Assembly (NCBI RefSeq): GCF_900142715.1
Contig: NZ_FRBX01000003.1
Location: 620,001-684,000 of the forward strand
From: Flavobacterium pectinovorum
GTDB lineage: Bacteria; Bacteroidota; Bacteroidia; Flavobacteriales; Flavobacteriaceae
Length of the DNA stretch: 64,000 bases
Reading direction: 5' to 3'
A program made the position numbers and the translations under genes. This document shows, one piece after another, positions 9,827 to 18,379 of the stretch (position 1 is the first letter of the stretch; every line of letters starts with the position of its first letter). A model generated the notes under the pieces. That model was not told the origin of the DNA. It did not search any database and was given only the letters and a program-made list of their open reading frames with translations.

Positions 9827-10780
9827 TTACTTCAACTTTACTTGTTTAAAATTTTCTGTGTTTTCTAAAAACCAGTTGTAAGTCTTTTGAATTCCTTCTT
9901 TTAAATCAACTTGATGTTTCCATCCCAATTCATGCATTTTAGAAACATCCATTAATTTTCTTGGGGTTCCGTCTGGTTTGGTTGAGTCCCAAATAATTTC
10001 TCCTTTATGACCTGTAATTTCCTGAATTATTTCTGCTAATTCTTTAATTGTCAAATCTTCGCCTGTTCCAACATTATATAAATAATCCGGTAATTTATTT
10101 TCTAAGGCAAAAACTACTGCCTTGGCCATATCGTCTACAAATAAAAATTCACGCATTGGTAAACCACTTCCCCAAAGGGTTACCGGTGCGTGATTATTTT
10201 CTTTTGCTTCATGAAATTTCCTTATCATGGCAGGCAAAACGTGAGAAGTGTTTAAATCAAAGTTATCATATGTTCCATATAAATTTGTGGGCATAAGACT
10301 TACATAATCCTTCCCGAATTGATTTCTAATAGCCTGACATGTTTTTACCCCTGTAATTTTCGCAATAGCATACCACTCATTTGTTGGCTCAAGAGTATCT
10401 GTAAGTAGGTATTCTTCCTTTAATGGTTGTGGAGCTAATTTTGGATAAATACAAGAACTGCCCAGAAAAATAAATTTATCAACGTCATTTTGTAATGCAG
10501 AGTCAATTAAGTTATTCTGAATTTGCATATTCTCCATAATAAATTGATATGGAAAATCATTGTTTGCCAAAATTCCGCCAACACGTGCCGCAGCATCAAT
10601 AATAACTTCAGGATTTTCTTTTTTAATGAAATCGCGAACTGCTTGTTGATTTCTAAGATCTAATTCTTTACTCGAAGCACCAATTAAATTACTAAATCCA
10701 TTTTCTGATAAAGTTCTCCAGATGGCACTTCCGACCATACCTTTATGGCCTGCAATATAAATTTTCGTGTTTTTATTCAT
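9827..10780 (-). CDS. fcl: GDP-L-fucose synthase
   Basis: The 317-residue SDR epimerase/reductase turns GDP-4-keto-6-deoxymannose into GDP-L-fucose using NADPH. It shows the Rossmann loop GHKGMVGSA (11-19), the active-site SSCIYP (108-113), catalytic Tyr137 and Lys141 in YAIAK, and the PTNLYG and SHVLPAMIRKFHEAK regions characteristic of GFS/WcaG. The length matches the family. It is paired with gmd, so the window encodes a complete route from GDP-mannose to GDP-L-fucose. mannose-1-phosphate guanylyltransferase is not in the window. Confidence 0.96.
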   Translation of the reverse strand: MNKNTKIYIAGHKGMVGSAIWRTLSENGFSNLIGASSKELDLRNQQAVRDFIKKENPEVIIDAAARVGGILANNDFPYQFIMENMQIQNNLIDSALQNDVDKFIFLGSSCIYPKLAPQPLKEEYLLTDTLEPTNEWYAIAKITGVKTCQAIRNQFGKDYVSLMPTNLYGTYDNFDLNTSHVLPAMIRKFHEAKENNHAPVTLWGSGLPMREFLFVDDMAKAVVFALENKLPDYLYNVGTGEDLTIKELAEIIQEITGHKGEIIWDSTKPDGTPRKLMDVSKMHELGWKHQVDLKEGIQKTYNWFLENTENFKQVKLK

Positions 10781-10796
10781 TCGTCTATTTCAAAAA

Positions 10797-11222
10797 TTAT
10801 TTAGCTATTGATAATTCTCTAAAAGCCACTTCCTTTCGCAAGCCACTACTAGAAAAACGATGATCCCGTACATTATAGAATAATTCTATCCCTTTTTCTT
10901 CGCAATAAGTACGTCCGGTAAAATCCTTTTCTTTGTACTCATCACCTAAAATTCTGACATCAATTTTAAAGGATGTTAAGATGTCATTTAAATCTTGTTC
11001 GGTTGCGTAGGGAACTATTTCATCTACAAATTTACAACCTTTTAGCTGTATATATCTCTCAACAACTGTTTGTGTTGGACGATTCTTTTCCGGGCGATCC
11101 AACGTTGGATCCGTCTGCAAACCTACAATCAAATAGTCACATTGCTGTTTAGCTTCTTCCAGCATTTTAATGTGACCGGCATGCAATAAATCAAAAGCAC
11201 TAAAGGTGATTCCTACTTTCAT
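10797..11222 (-). CDS. TagD/RfaE-type cytidylyltransferase family protein
   Basis: The 141-residue single-domain nucleotidyltransferase has the HxGH motif in FDLLHAGHIKMLEEA (residues 11-25) and a C-terminal HRFSSSGLRKEV in place of the usual ISTT/ISS signature. It resembles glycerol-3-phosphate cytidylyltransferase and the adenylyl domain of RfaE. Such small proteins often head flavobacterial polysaccharide loci and could activate a polyol or heptose phosphate for the polymer. It is the first gene of the minus-strand operon, 16 bp before fcl. The substrate cannot be deduced. Confidence 0.85.
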   Translation of the reverse strand: MKVGITFSAFDLLHAGHIKMLEEAKQQCDYLIVGLQTDPTLDRPEKNRPTQTVVERYIQLKGCKFVDEIVPYATEQDLNDILTSFKIDVRILGDEYKEKDFTGRTYCEEKGIELFYNVRDHRFSSSGLRKEVAFRELSIAK

Positions 11223-11641
11223 AATTTTACATTTTTTTAGTTAATAGAATTTTATTTACACATAACCTGTTTGTACAGCTTCGCTATTCCAACTCACATT
11301 TTAGAATGAGTTAGAAATTGTAAGAAGACACAAAAAACAAAGACAATCTTTAAATATATAGATGTCAATTTATTAAAAATCAAATAAATAATTCAATTCT
11401 ATGACTAATATACGCATTATTTTCTTGCAAAAATAACACATGAAAATTGCTACAAAAAATCAAAATGAAGGAAATGCCTTATTTTGACATAATAAAAACG
11501 TAATATTTTTATTTATCATAATTTTACCTAAAAAAAAATACACTATAAATAAAAAACATCGTATTCTTACAAACTGAAAAAAAATAAAAAAATTATAATT
11601 ATTTTACATTTATATTTAAAATAAAAAGTAGAAACCTAGTA
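11223..11641. other. divergent intergenic region with a long leader for the polysaccharide operon
   Basis: This region of about 420 bp has no credible ORF. On the minus strand a TATTTTTG -7-like element (complement of 11428-11435) would start a transcript with a leader of about 200 nt before the nucleotidyltransferase. Within the leader, AACTCA at 11291-11296 can pair with TGAGTT at 11307-11312. The part next to the plus-strand gene at 11642 is extremely AT-rich and no clear promoter was found there. Confidence 0.45.
11428..11455 (-). promoter_or_regulatory. candidate Bacteroidota-type promoter for the polysaccharide operon
   Basis: Read on the minus strand, TATTTTTG (11435 to 11428) fits the TAnnTTTG -7 element. 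A TTG (11455 to 11453) lies 17 bp upstream, slightly less than the usual 19 bp. It would give a leader of about 200 nt for the operon that begins at 11222. Confidence 0.4.
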
Positions 11642-12592
11642 ATGAAAACATTAACATTCTATTTATTTTTGATTTTTACATCGACAAACGGTCAAATTAT
11701 CGGATGTATGGACTCTTTTTCCAAGAATTACAATCCCATGGCTGTAGAAAATGACGGAAGTTGTTTGTATAAAAGTCTAAAAATACGATCTCAATACTCT
11801 ATTAGACTAAGCGATTCGATAAGGGAAACATCAGGAATAATTGCTTTCGATAATTTATTATGGACGCATAATGATGACCATGACAAAACGATTTACGGAT
11901 TAGATTCTTTAGGAAAAATTCAAAAAAAAGTTGTTTTAGACAAAGTTGTAAATCATGACTGGGAAGAAATATCACAAGACAGCTCATATCTATATATTGG
12001 TGATTTTGGTAATAATTATTCCGGAAACCGAACTGATTTACATATTCTAAAAATAGAAAAAAAATCATTTTTAGAAGAAACTCCAATTATCGAAACTATT
12101 TCATTTAGATATTCAGACCAAAGTGATTTCAGTTTAAAAAAACATAACACAACAAATTTTGATTGTGAAGCTTTTATCGTTTCAAAAGACAGTATTTACT
12201 TGTTTACCAAACAATGGGAATCTACAAAAACCAGTATTTATGTTTTACCAAAACAATCAGGAAATTATATTGCACAATTCAAAGATAGTCTCGATATTAA
12301 AGGATTAGTGACCGGAGCGACGTATATAGAAGATAAAAAATTGATTGCGCTTTGCGGATATTCAAAAATGGGAAAATCTTTTTTATACTTATTATATGAT
12401 TTTCTATCTGGTAATAAGAGAAAAATTGAACTTCAACTATCTTTTCATCAAATCGAAGGAATTACCACAAAAGATGGTTTACATTATTACTTAACAAACG
12501 AATCTTTGATTCGAAAACCTGTTCTAAATACGCCGCAGCAAATTCATTATTTTGACTTAAGTCCAATATTGAATTCCTATCTCCATAAATAA
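11642..12592 (+). CDS. secreted beta-propeller-like hypothetical protein
   Basis: The 316-residue protein has a signal peptide (MKTLTFYLFLIFTSTNG). It is followed at once by a GCMDSFSKNYNPMAVENDGS module, a short Cys- and Asp-rich motif (CxDxxxxNYNPxAxxxDGSC) common in secreted Bacteroidota proteins. The remainder is a string of beta-strand segments (LLWTHNDDHDKTIYGLD, SSYLYIGDFGNN, DSIYLFTKQWE) resembling a propeller with Asp-rich turns, possibly calcium binding. Export to the periplasm or cell surface is likely. No catalytic motif was recognised. It stands alone, divergent from the polysaccharide operon. The function is unknown. Confidence 0.75.
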   Translation: MKTLTFYLFLIFTSTNGQIIGCMDSFSKNYNPMAVENDGSCLYKSLKIRSQYSIRLSDSIRETSGIIAFDNLLWTHNDDHDKTIYGLDSLGKIQKKVVLDKVVNHDWEEISQDSSYLYIGDFGNNYSGNRTDLHILKIEKKSFLEETPIIETISFRYSDQSDFSLKKHNTTNFDCEAFIVSKDSIYLFTKQWESTKTSIYVLPKQSGNYIAQFKDSLDIKGLVTGATYIEDKKLIALCGYSKMGKSFLYLLYDFLSGNKRKIELQLSFHQIEGITTKDGLHYYLTNESLIRKPVLNTPQQIHYFDLSPILNSYLHK

Positions 12593-12616
12593 TTCGCAAA
12601 TCGAGATATAATAACT

Positions 12617-12624
12617 TACTTTTG
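12617..12624 (+). promoter_or_regulatory. -7 promoter element (TAnnTTTG) upstream of the ABC-F gene
   Basis: TACTTTTG matches the Bacteroidota -7 consensus and lies about 60 bp before the GTG start. A matching -33 TTG is not evident, so this is a half-supported promoter. Confidence 0.45.
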
Positions 12625-12637
12625 CAAAAAAGTTCCG

Positions 12638-12684
12638 TTTTGTAAAACATTCAGAACTTATAATTTATAACTCATATTTTACAA
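12638..12684. repeat. short inverted repeat upstream of the ABC-F gene
   Basis: TTTGTAAAAC-type sequence near 12638-12647 pairs with ATTTTACAAA near 12675-12684. Between them lies the word TTATAATTTATAACTCAT, related to the gmd-fcl spacer words. It falls between the -7 element and the start codon, so it would be in the 5' leader. Confidence 0.45.
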
Positions 12685-12685
12685 A

Positions 12686-14548
12686 GTGAATTACTTATCT
12701 GTCGAAAATATCTCGAAGTCTTTTGGTGAAAGAACCTTATTTGACAACATCTCATTTGGTATTAATAAAGACCAAAAAATAGCTTTTATTGCCAAAAATG
12801 GTTCTGGAAAAACAACTATTATGAGTATTATTAATGGTTTGGACGAACCAGATACGGGACAAGTTGTTTTGAGAAAAGGAATTAGAATGGCATTTCTTTC
12901 TCAGGATAATAATTTACAGGAAGAACTGACGATCGAAGAAAGCATTTTTGCTTCAGATAATGAAACTTTGAAAATAATTGAAGCTTACGAAAAAGCGCTT
13001 GAAAACCCAGACGACGAAGAAGCATATCAGAAAGCTTTTGACGGAATGGATCAGCATAATGCATGGGATTTTGAAACGCAATACAAGCAAATTCTATTCA
13101 AATTAAAACTGGAAGATTTTAAACTTAAAGTAAAAAATCTTTCGGGTGGACAAAAAAAACGTCTTTCATTGGCGATTATCTTAATTAATCGTCCGGATTT
13201 ATTGATTCTGGATGAGCCAACCAACCACTTAGATCTTGAAATGATCGAATGGCTTGAAAGTTATTTTGCAAAAGAAAACATTACGTTGTTTATGGTTACA
13301 CACGACCGTTTCTTTTTAGAGCGCGTTTGTAATGAAATCATTGAATTGGATAATGGAAAACTTTATCAATATAAAGGAAATTACTCTTATTATTTAGAAA
13401 AAAAAGAAGAACGAATTGCTTCTGAAAATGCAAGTGTAGACAAAGCTAAAAACTTATTTGTAAAAGAATTAGAATGGATGCGTCGTCAGCCAAAAGCGAG
13501 AACGACAAAATCAAAATCGCGTCAGGATGATTTTTATTTAATTAAAGAAAAAGCACAAAGTCGTCGTCTTGAAAATAAAGTCGAACTTGAAATTAATATG
13601 GAACGTATGGGAAGCAAGATTATCGAGCTTCACAAAATTTCAAAAAAATTCAAAGATCACGTTATTCTGGACAATTTTAGTTTCGATTTTCAGCGTGGAG
13701 AACGTATCGGAATTATTGGTAAAAACGGAACCGGAAAATCTACTTTTTTAAATCTTCTTACCGGAACAATCCCTCTTGACAGCGGAAGAGTTGTAAAAGG
13801 CGAAACTATAAAAGTGGGCTATTATACGCAAAGCGGAATCAACCCGAAACCAAATCAGCGCGTTATTGATATTATTAAAGAATACGGAGAATTTATTCCG
13901 CTTGCAAAAGGCAGAATGATTTCGGCTTCACAATTGTTGGAGCGTTTTCTTTTTGATGCTAAAAAACAATACGATTTTGTCGAAAAATTAAGTGGAGGAG
14001 AATTAAAACGTTTGTATTTGTGTACGGTTTTAATTCAGAATCCAAACTTTTTAATTCTTGATGAGCCTACAAACGATTTGGATATTGTGACGCTAAACGT
14101 TTTGGAGAGTTTTCTTTTAGATTATCCGGGCTGTTTATTGGTAGTTTCGCACGACCGTTATTTCATGGATAAGATTGTCGATCATTTATTTGTTTTTAGA
14201 GGTAATGGCGAAATTGAAAGTTTTCCAGGAAACTATTCTGATTTTAGAGCTTATGAAGATAGTGCTGATGTTGCTCAAAAAGAAGAAAACAAAGCTGAAA
14301 AGAAAGATTGGAAACAAAATAATCCAACAGGAAATTTAACTTTCAACGAACAAAAAGAATATCAAAAACTGGAAAGAGAAATTAAAGATTTAGAAATCGA
14401 AAAAACTAAAATCGAACAATTATTCTCTGATGGTAAGGTAGCTGACGCCGATATCGAGAAAAAAGCAAACGAATTACAAAATATCATTAATAAAATAGAT
14501 CAGAAAGAAGAACGCTGGTTTGAATTATCAGCTAAAATTGAGGGATAA
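12686..14548 (+). CDS. ABC-F family ATP-binding protein (Uup-like)
   Basis: The 620-residue soluble protein has two fused ABC ATPase domains and no membrane segment. ABC1 has Walker A GSGKTT near residue 41, signature LSGGQKKRLSLA and LILDEPTNHLDLE; ABC2 has GKNGTGKST, LSGGELKRLYL and LILDEPTNDLDIV. The inter-domain linker (MRRQPKARTTKSKSRQDDFY) and a C-terminal coiled coil (NEQKEYQKLEREIKDLEIEK) place it in the Uup/EttA-like ABC-F group, which acts on ribosomes rather than transporting solutes. The start is GTG, since no ATG precedes the conserved N-terminus. The gene stands alone, upstream of a methyltransferase. Confidence 0.93.
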   Translation: MNYLSVENISKSFGERTLFDNISFGINKDQKIAFIAKNGSGKTTIMSIINGLDEPDTGQVVLRKGIRMAFLSQDNNLQEELTIEESIFASDNETLKIIEAYEKALENPDDEEAYQKAFDGMDQHNAWDFETQYKQILFKLKLEDFKLKVKNLSGGQKKRLSLAIILINRPDLLILDEPTNHLDLEMIEWLESYFAKENITLFMVTHDRFFLERVCNEIIELDNGKLYQYKGNYSYYLEKKEERIASENASVDKAKNLFVKELEWMRRQPKARTTKSKSRQDDFYLIKEKAQSRRLENKVELEINMERMGSKIIELHKISKKFKDHVILDNFSFDFQRGERIGIIGKNGTGKSTFLNLLTGTIPLDSGRVVKGETIKVGYYTQSGINPKPNQRVIDIIKEYGEFIPLAKGRMISASQLLERFLFDAKKQYDFVEKLSGGELKRLYLCTVLIQNPNFLILDEPTNDLDIVTLNVLESFLLDYPGCLLVVSHDRYFMDKIVDHLFVFRGNGEIESFPGNYSDFRAYEDSADVAQKEENKAEKKDWKQNNPTGNLTFNEQKEYQKLEREIKDLEIEKTKIEQLFSDGKVADADIEKKANELQNIINKIDQKEERWFELSAKIEG

Positions 14549-14556
14549 GATTATTC

Positions 14557-14645
14557 CACAGAGATGCACAAAGAAAAACACAGAGTTACACTAAACTTTA
14601 TTTTTTCTTTGTGAATCTTCTCTTTTCTTTGTGAACCTTTGTGAA
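14557..14645. repeat. gene-end inverted word repeat, 'CACAGAG/CTTTGTGAA' dialect
   Basis: Immediately after the ABC-F stop, CACAGAGATGCACAAAGAA and a second CACAGAG word are followed by pyrimidine-rich CTTTGTGAATC and CTTTGTGAACC words, which are their imperfect complements. The arms could fold back as one interrupted hairpin across the spacer before the methyltransferase start. Confidence 0.65.
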
Positions 14646-14652
14646 ATAAATC

Positions 14653-15435
14653 ATGTTGCACATCATAAAATCATACATCAAATTCCTTTGGAACTCTAAA
14701 AATGAACATGCTGTTCATTCGCCGTTTGTATTTAATTTATTGACGAAATGTTTTTATGATAAAAAGTCAAAACCAGAATATTCTATTTTAAAAAACTACA
14801 GAAAATCTCTTCTTCGAAATAAAAATTTCATAGAAGTTACAGATTTTGGTGCTGGTTCAAGAGTTTTTAAATCGAATAAAAGACAGATTTCTAAAATTGC
14901 TTCGACTGCCGGAATTTCTCCAAAAAGAGCTGAATTATTATTTAGAGTAACCCATTATTTTCAGCCAAAAAATATTCTTGAAATAGGAACTTCTTTAGGA
15001 TTAGCGACTTCTGCTTTGGCTTTAGGCAACACAAAAGCAAACGTTATTACTCTGGAAGGCTGTCCTCAAACATCAAATGTGGCCAAAAATCAATTAAATC
15101 AATTTGATTGTAAAAATGTAGAAAATATTATTTCAGAATTTGAATCTTTTTTAATTTCTGAAAATCTACAATCTACAATCTACAATCTAATATACTTCGA
15201 CGGTAATCATTCTAAAAAAGCAACTTTAGCCTATTTTGATCTTTTATTACCAACAATAGACAATGATTCTGTTTGGATATTTGATGACATTCACTGGTCG
15301 GAAGAAATGGAAGAAGCCTGGGAAATTATAAAAAATCATCCAAAAGTAATTGTAACCATTGATACTTTTCAGTGGGGATTTGTTTTCTTTAGAAGAGAAC
15401 AAAAGAAAGAACATTTTGTAATTCGGGTTAATTAA
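14653..15435 (+). CDS. class I SAM-dependent methyltransferase (O-methyltransferase-like)
   Basis: The 260-residue protein has motif I NILEIGTSLGLATSALAL (108-125), an acidic strand end (VITLEGCP) and NLIYFDGNHSKKATLAYF with the Asp/His of motif II, then DDIHWSEEMEEAW. This is the layout of O-methyltransferase-fold (class I SAM) enzymes. No signal peptide was seen. Residues about 171-179 (NLQSTIYNL) are encoded by a 7-bp tandem repeat that matches an intergenic word family (see 15164-15189). The last codons overlap those of the convergent gene at 15428. The substrate is unknown. Confidence 0.83.
   Translation: MLHIIKSYIKFLWNSKNEHAVHSPFVFNLLTKCFYDKKSKPEYSILKNYRKSLLRNKNFIEVTDFGAGSRVFKSNKRQISKIASTAGISPKRAELLFRVTHYFQPKNILEIGTSLGLATSALALGNTKANVITLEGCPQTSNVAKNQLNQFDCKNVENIISEFESFLISENLQSTIYNLIYFDGNHSKKATLAYFDLLLPTIDNDSVWIFDDIHWSEEMEEAWEIIKNHPKVIVTIDTFQWGFVFFRREQKKEHFVIRVN
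15164..15189 (+). repeat. 7-bp tandem repeat inside the methyltransferase coding sequence
   Basis: Three perfect ATCTACA units plus ATCTA lie in frame within the methyltransferase gene. Because 7 is not a multiple of 3, each unit is read in a different frame. The complementary word (TAGATTGTAGAT) is the same one found in intergenic repeats at 17724-17799 and 61164-61230. Confidence 0.85.
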
Positions 15436-15946
15436 CAAAAACGTCATCAGGTATTCCTTTTTTAAATAATTCCTGATATTCCAGGATATCATCAGATTCT
15501 ACCACAGGATAATTAAATAATAGAAAACTATTTTGAGGTCTTTTCTGTTCATAAATAATTAAATAATTTATGGTCGTATCAGGTTTTTTATCCGGAATAT
15601 CTACAAAATCATTCTCTTCAACAACGTTCGATATTAATATATTATTGACAACATAATCATAATCAACTTGTCCCTTAACTTTTCGTCCTCTTCCAGATTT
15701 ATAATAAGTAATTTTTCCTTGTGTTAAGCCATAATTCTCTTTTATTTTTATAACAGAATAAGTTTCTTTCAAAGCTTTGAAGAATAAAAAAACACCAATA
15801 AATAATAAAGCAAAAATAGCAAGTAAATTCGAAATTTTAAATGTAGAAAAGTTCTCAAAAAAGTAACAAAGTCGAAAAAGCAATATCGTAACGAAGATTA
15901 CAATAAGTGCATAAAAAAAAGGGTTCATAGTAAATAAAAATTCCAT
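15428..15946 (-). CDS. hypothetical membrane protein with soluble C-terminal domain
   Basis: The 172-residue protein has two predicted N-terminal membrane helices (about residues 7-28 and 39-58). A soluble beta-rich domain follows (GLTQGKITYYKSGRGRKVKG, then VDYDYVVNN), resembling DUF3592-like extracytoplasmic domains. An alternative ATG lies six codons in (start 15928). It overlaps the convergent methyltransferase gene by 8 bp, so no terminator separates the two ends. No enzymatic motif was recognised; the function is unknown. Confidence 0.65.
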   Translation of the reverse strand: MEFLFTMNPFFYALIVIFVTILLFRLCYFFENFSTFKISNLLAIFALLFIGVFLFFKALKETYSVIKIKENYGLTQGKITYYKSGRGRKVKGQVDYDYVVNNILISNVVEENDFVDIPDKKPDTTINYLIIYEQKRPQNSFLLFNYPVVESDDILEYQELFKKGIPDDVFVN

Positions 15947-16005
15947 TTTCAGTATTTAAATAGCTAAAGTAAATTTTTATTATAACTCTCAAAAAAATAG
16001 ACATA

Positions 16006-16040
16006 AAAAAATGGCAACCATTTCTGATTGCCATTTTTCA
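16006..16040 (-). terminator. rho-independent terminator of the lipoprotein gene
   Basis: On the minus strand AAATGGCAA and TTGCCATTT form a stem about 9 bp long with a loop of about 10 nt, followed by a T-run. It lies about 20 bp after the stop of the gene at 16062-16718. Confidence 0.8.
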
Positions 16041-16061
16041 AATCGAATTTAAACTAATAAC

Positions 16062-16718
16062 CTATTTTTTAGCTGCTGCTGTTTCTTCTGATTTGGCTCC
16101 CATTCTGTTAACAGTATACATTGGGGCAAATTTTATTTTTAAACCGGCAATTTTTCTGTTATCTTCAGATGAAAGTCCTTCTTTTTCAACGGTATTTTTA
16201 CGGCTGTCAAGCGCTTCATACATCAATTTAATTTCATCCCAGTCTTCACGAGAATAACTGTCTTTATTGTCTTCTACAGTATGTACAAATTGTTGATATA
16301 CACTATGAATATTTTGAGCATTTACCCAGGCAAAACTCATATCATCACCAATTTTTCCTTCACCAAACAACGCATTACGTAATTGTTGTTTTGCACTTAC
16401 AGGAGGTGCGAGAGTTGCTGCCATTCCGGTTTTGAATTCTTCATATTTCATTTTGCTGGCATTTATTCTTTCGGTCTCTGCTGCATTGTCTTTAATATCT
16501 GCAAGAGCCAATTGTGCATTTTCTGCTCTTCTGTTGTATTCAGCTTCAACATCTTTCCAATCGGCTTTTAAATCATCTGCCGCCACATTCTTTACTGAAT
16601 CTACATATGTTACATATGAGTCGATTGTTTTTTTAGCCTGTTCCTGTTTTTCATCTTTACATGACGCAAAACCTAGTGCAATTAATGCAATTCCTGATAC
16701 AATTTGTATATTTTTCAT
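16062..16718 (-). CDS. putative lipoprotein, helical, unknown function
   Basis: The 218-residue protein has a lipoprotein signal peptide (MKNIQIVSGIALIALGFASC); the lipobox Cys is followed by KDEK, which favours export to the outer membrane. The mature protein is rich in Lys, Glu and Ala and predicted to be largely helical (DDLKADWKDVEAEYNRRAE), with tryptophans spaced as in small Bacteroidota helical lipoproteins. A -7-like TATATTTG lies on the minus strand at 16752-16745 and a strong terminator follows the gene, so it is monocistronic. No function can be assigned. Confidence 0.8.
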   Translation of the reverse strand: MKNIQIVSGIALIALGFASCKDEKQEQAKKTIDSYVTYVDSVKNVAADDLKADWKDVEAEYNRRAENAQLALADIKDNAAETERINASKMKYEEFKTGMAATLAPPVSAKQQLRNALFGEGKIGDDMSFAWVNAQNIHSVYQQFVHTVEDNKDSYSREDWDEIKLMYEALDSRKNTVEKEGLSSEDNRKIAGLKIKFAPMYTVNRMGAKSEETAAAKK

Positions 16719-17034
16719 AATTTTGATTTTAAAAGTTATTACAACAAATATAGTTAAATATTCGAATTATTATACATAATTACTAAAAAATTAATACTTA
16801 AAATAAAAATAATTTAATATAAAATGAAAAATATGATAATTATATAAAAACAATCTAAAATCATATAACAACATTTTCTTGTATTGGTTTATACTTTTTA
16901 ATAAATAAATAATAATTAAGTAAGCTTATTAGTCATTTTACCAGTTTTAATCTTGTAACAAAAATCAATTAAACACTACTTATTATATTATTGAAAAGTG
17001 TTTTGTACTTTTAAATCCAAAATTGTAAAACGAA
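16719..17034. other. divergent AT-rich intergenic region
   Basis: This region of about 315 bp separates the divergent lipoprotein and ABC ATPase genes. The minus-strand -7-like element at 16745-16752 probably serves the lipoprotein gene. Near the ABC gene TACTTTTA lies about 20 bp before the start, but it lacks the G of the consensus. No ORF or structured element was seen. Confidence 0.4.
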
Positions 17035-17721
17035 ATGGCAAATCCATTAATTAAAATAACAGACATTAAACGAAATTTTGTACTTGGTAATGAAATCGTT
17101 TATGTTTTGAAAGGAATTAATTTAGAGATTAATAAAGGAGAATATGTAGCTTTAATGGGACCATCAGGATCCGGAAAATCAACCTTAATGAATTTATTAG
17201 GTTGTTTGGACACTCCAACTTCGGGACATTATGTTTTGAACGGAAAAGATGTAAGCAAAATGAAAGATGATGAACTGGCCGGAATTCGAAATAAAGAAAT
17301 TGGATTTGTATTTCAGACTTTCAATCTTTTACCAAGAACTACGGCTTTAGACAATGTTGCTTTGCCAATGATATACGCCGGACATTCAAAGTCAGAACGT
17401 ACTGTACGAGCTCAAGAAGTGTTGAAACAAGTAAATCTAGCTGACAGGATGGATCATCAGCCTAATCAGCTTTCCGGAGGACAACGTCAGCGTGTTGCCA
17501 TTGCCCGCGCTTTGGTCAACAAACCTTCTATTATATTAGCCGATGAGCCAACCGGAAACTTAGACAGTAAAACTTCTGTAGAAATTATGAAGCTTTTTGG
17601 CGACATTCACGCACAGGGAAACACCGTAATTCTGGTAACGCACGAAGAAGATATTGCTGCTTATGCACACCGTGTAATCCGTTTACGTGATGGTTTAATT
17701 GAAAGCGACACAACAAGGTAA
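17035..17721 (+). CDS. LolD/MacB-type ABC transporter ATP-binding protein
   Basis: The 228-residue ATPase has Walker [10 protein letters not shown] near residue 42, the Q-loop [11 protein letters not shown], the signature [15 protein letters not shown], and Walker [13 protein letters not shown]. These are typical of the LolD/MacB/FtsE group that powers type VII (mechanotransmission) ABC systems. No MacB/LolC-type permease is adjacent, so the partner must be encoded elsewhere or the ATPase may be shared. It is followed by a word-type inverted repeat and the cobalamin adenosyltransferase gene, which has no evident functional link. Confidence 0.9.
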   Translation: MANPLIKITDIKRNFVLGNEIVYVLKGINLEINKGEYVALMGPSGSGKSTLMNLLGCLDTPTSGHYVLNGKDVSKMKDDELAGIRNKEIGFVFQTFNLLPRTTALDNVALPMIYAGHSKSERTVRAQEVLKQVNLADRMDHQPNQLSGGQRQRVAIARALVNKPSIILADEPTGNLDSKTSVEIMKLFGDIHAQGNTVILVTHEEDIAAYAHRVIRLRDGLIESDTTR

Positions 17722-17723
17722 TT

Positions 17724-17799
17724 TTAGATTGTAGATTTTAGATTTCAGATTGAATGCTGTAATCTAAAATCTAAAATCTAAAATCAGAAATCTAAAATC
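17724..17799. repeat. gene-end inverted word repeat, 'AATCTAAAATCT' dialect
   Basis: AGATTTTAGATT at 17733-17744 is perfectly complementary to AATCTAAAATCT at 17761-17772. Degenerate copies of the same word extend both arms (AGATTGTAG, GATTTCAGATT; CTAAAATCTAAAATC, AGAAATCTAAAATC). It fills the spacer between the ATPase stop and the adenosyltransferase start. Confidence 0.85.
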
Positions 17800-17805
17800 A
17801 AAAAA

Positions 17806-18375
17806 ATGAAAGTATATACAAAAACAGGAGATAAAGGAACAACAGCTCTTTTTGGAGGTACTCGTGTTCCTAAAGATCATATCAGAATTGATAGTTATGG
17901 AACCGTTGATGAATTAAACTCTTATATAGGTCTCATTCGTGATCAGGAAATAGACAAGCATTATAAAGATATTTTAATCGAAATCCAGGATCGACTTTTT
18001 ACAGTTGGTGCTATTTTGGCAACTCCTCAAGAAAAAGAGGTTTTAAAGAATGGAGAACTTCGATTAAAAAACCTTGGAATAATTGATACTGATATTGAAT
18101 TATTAGAAAATGAAATTGATAAAATGGAAGAAAGTCTTCCACAAATGACTCATTTTGTTTTACCGGGTGGACATCCAACCGTGTCACATTGTCATATAGC
18201 ACGCTGCATATGCCGTCGTGCAGAGCGTTTGGCAGTCCATTTAAGCCATAATGAACACGTTCCAGAAATCGCAATCATGTACTTAAACCGACTTTCTGAC
18301 TACCTTTTTGTCTTGGCACGGAAGTTGTCGTTTGACTTAAAAGCGGATGAAGTAAAGTGGATACCAAGAAAATAA
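17806..18375 (+). CDS. PduO-type cob(I)yrinic acid a,c-diamide adenosyltransferase
   Basis: The 189-residue PduO-type ATP:cob(I)alamin adenosyltransferase forms adenosylcobalamin. It carries the N-terminal ATP-binding KVYTKTGDKGTTALFGGTR (residues 2-20), DELNSYIGL, and the C-terminal RCICRRAERLAVH and YLNRLSDYLFVLAR signatures. Its product is the cofactor of methylmalonyl-CoA mutase; the mutase chaperone MeaB is encoded at 38819 in the same window, but the mutase genes are not. Its start follows a word repeat by 7 bp. Confidence 0.94.
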   Translation: MKVYTKTGDKGTTALFGGTRVPKDHIRIDSYGTVDELNSYIGLIRDQEIDKHYKDILIEIQDRLFTVGAILATPQEKEVLKNGELRLKNLGIIDTDIELLENEIDKMEESLPQMTHFVLPGGHPTVSHCHIARCICRRAERLAVHLSHNEHVPEIAIMYLNRLSDYLFVLARKLSFDLKADEVKWIPRK

Positions 18376-18379
18376 TTTT

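Noticed and set aside
16432..16779. 115-codon plus-strand ORF
   Set aside because: It is antisense to the lipoprotein gene and low in complexity (Ser, Phe and Cys rich).
17724..17799. Possible CRISPR-like repeat array
   Set aside because: Units are degenerate, without spacers of even length; it is an inverted word repeat.
17035..18375. Operon linking the LolD-type ATPase to cobalamin metabolism
   Set aside because: The two genes are separated by an inverted repeat and no functional link is evident; they may simply be neighbours.
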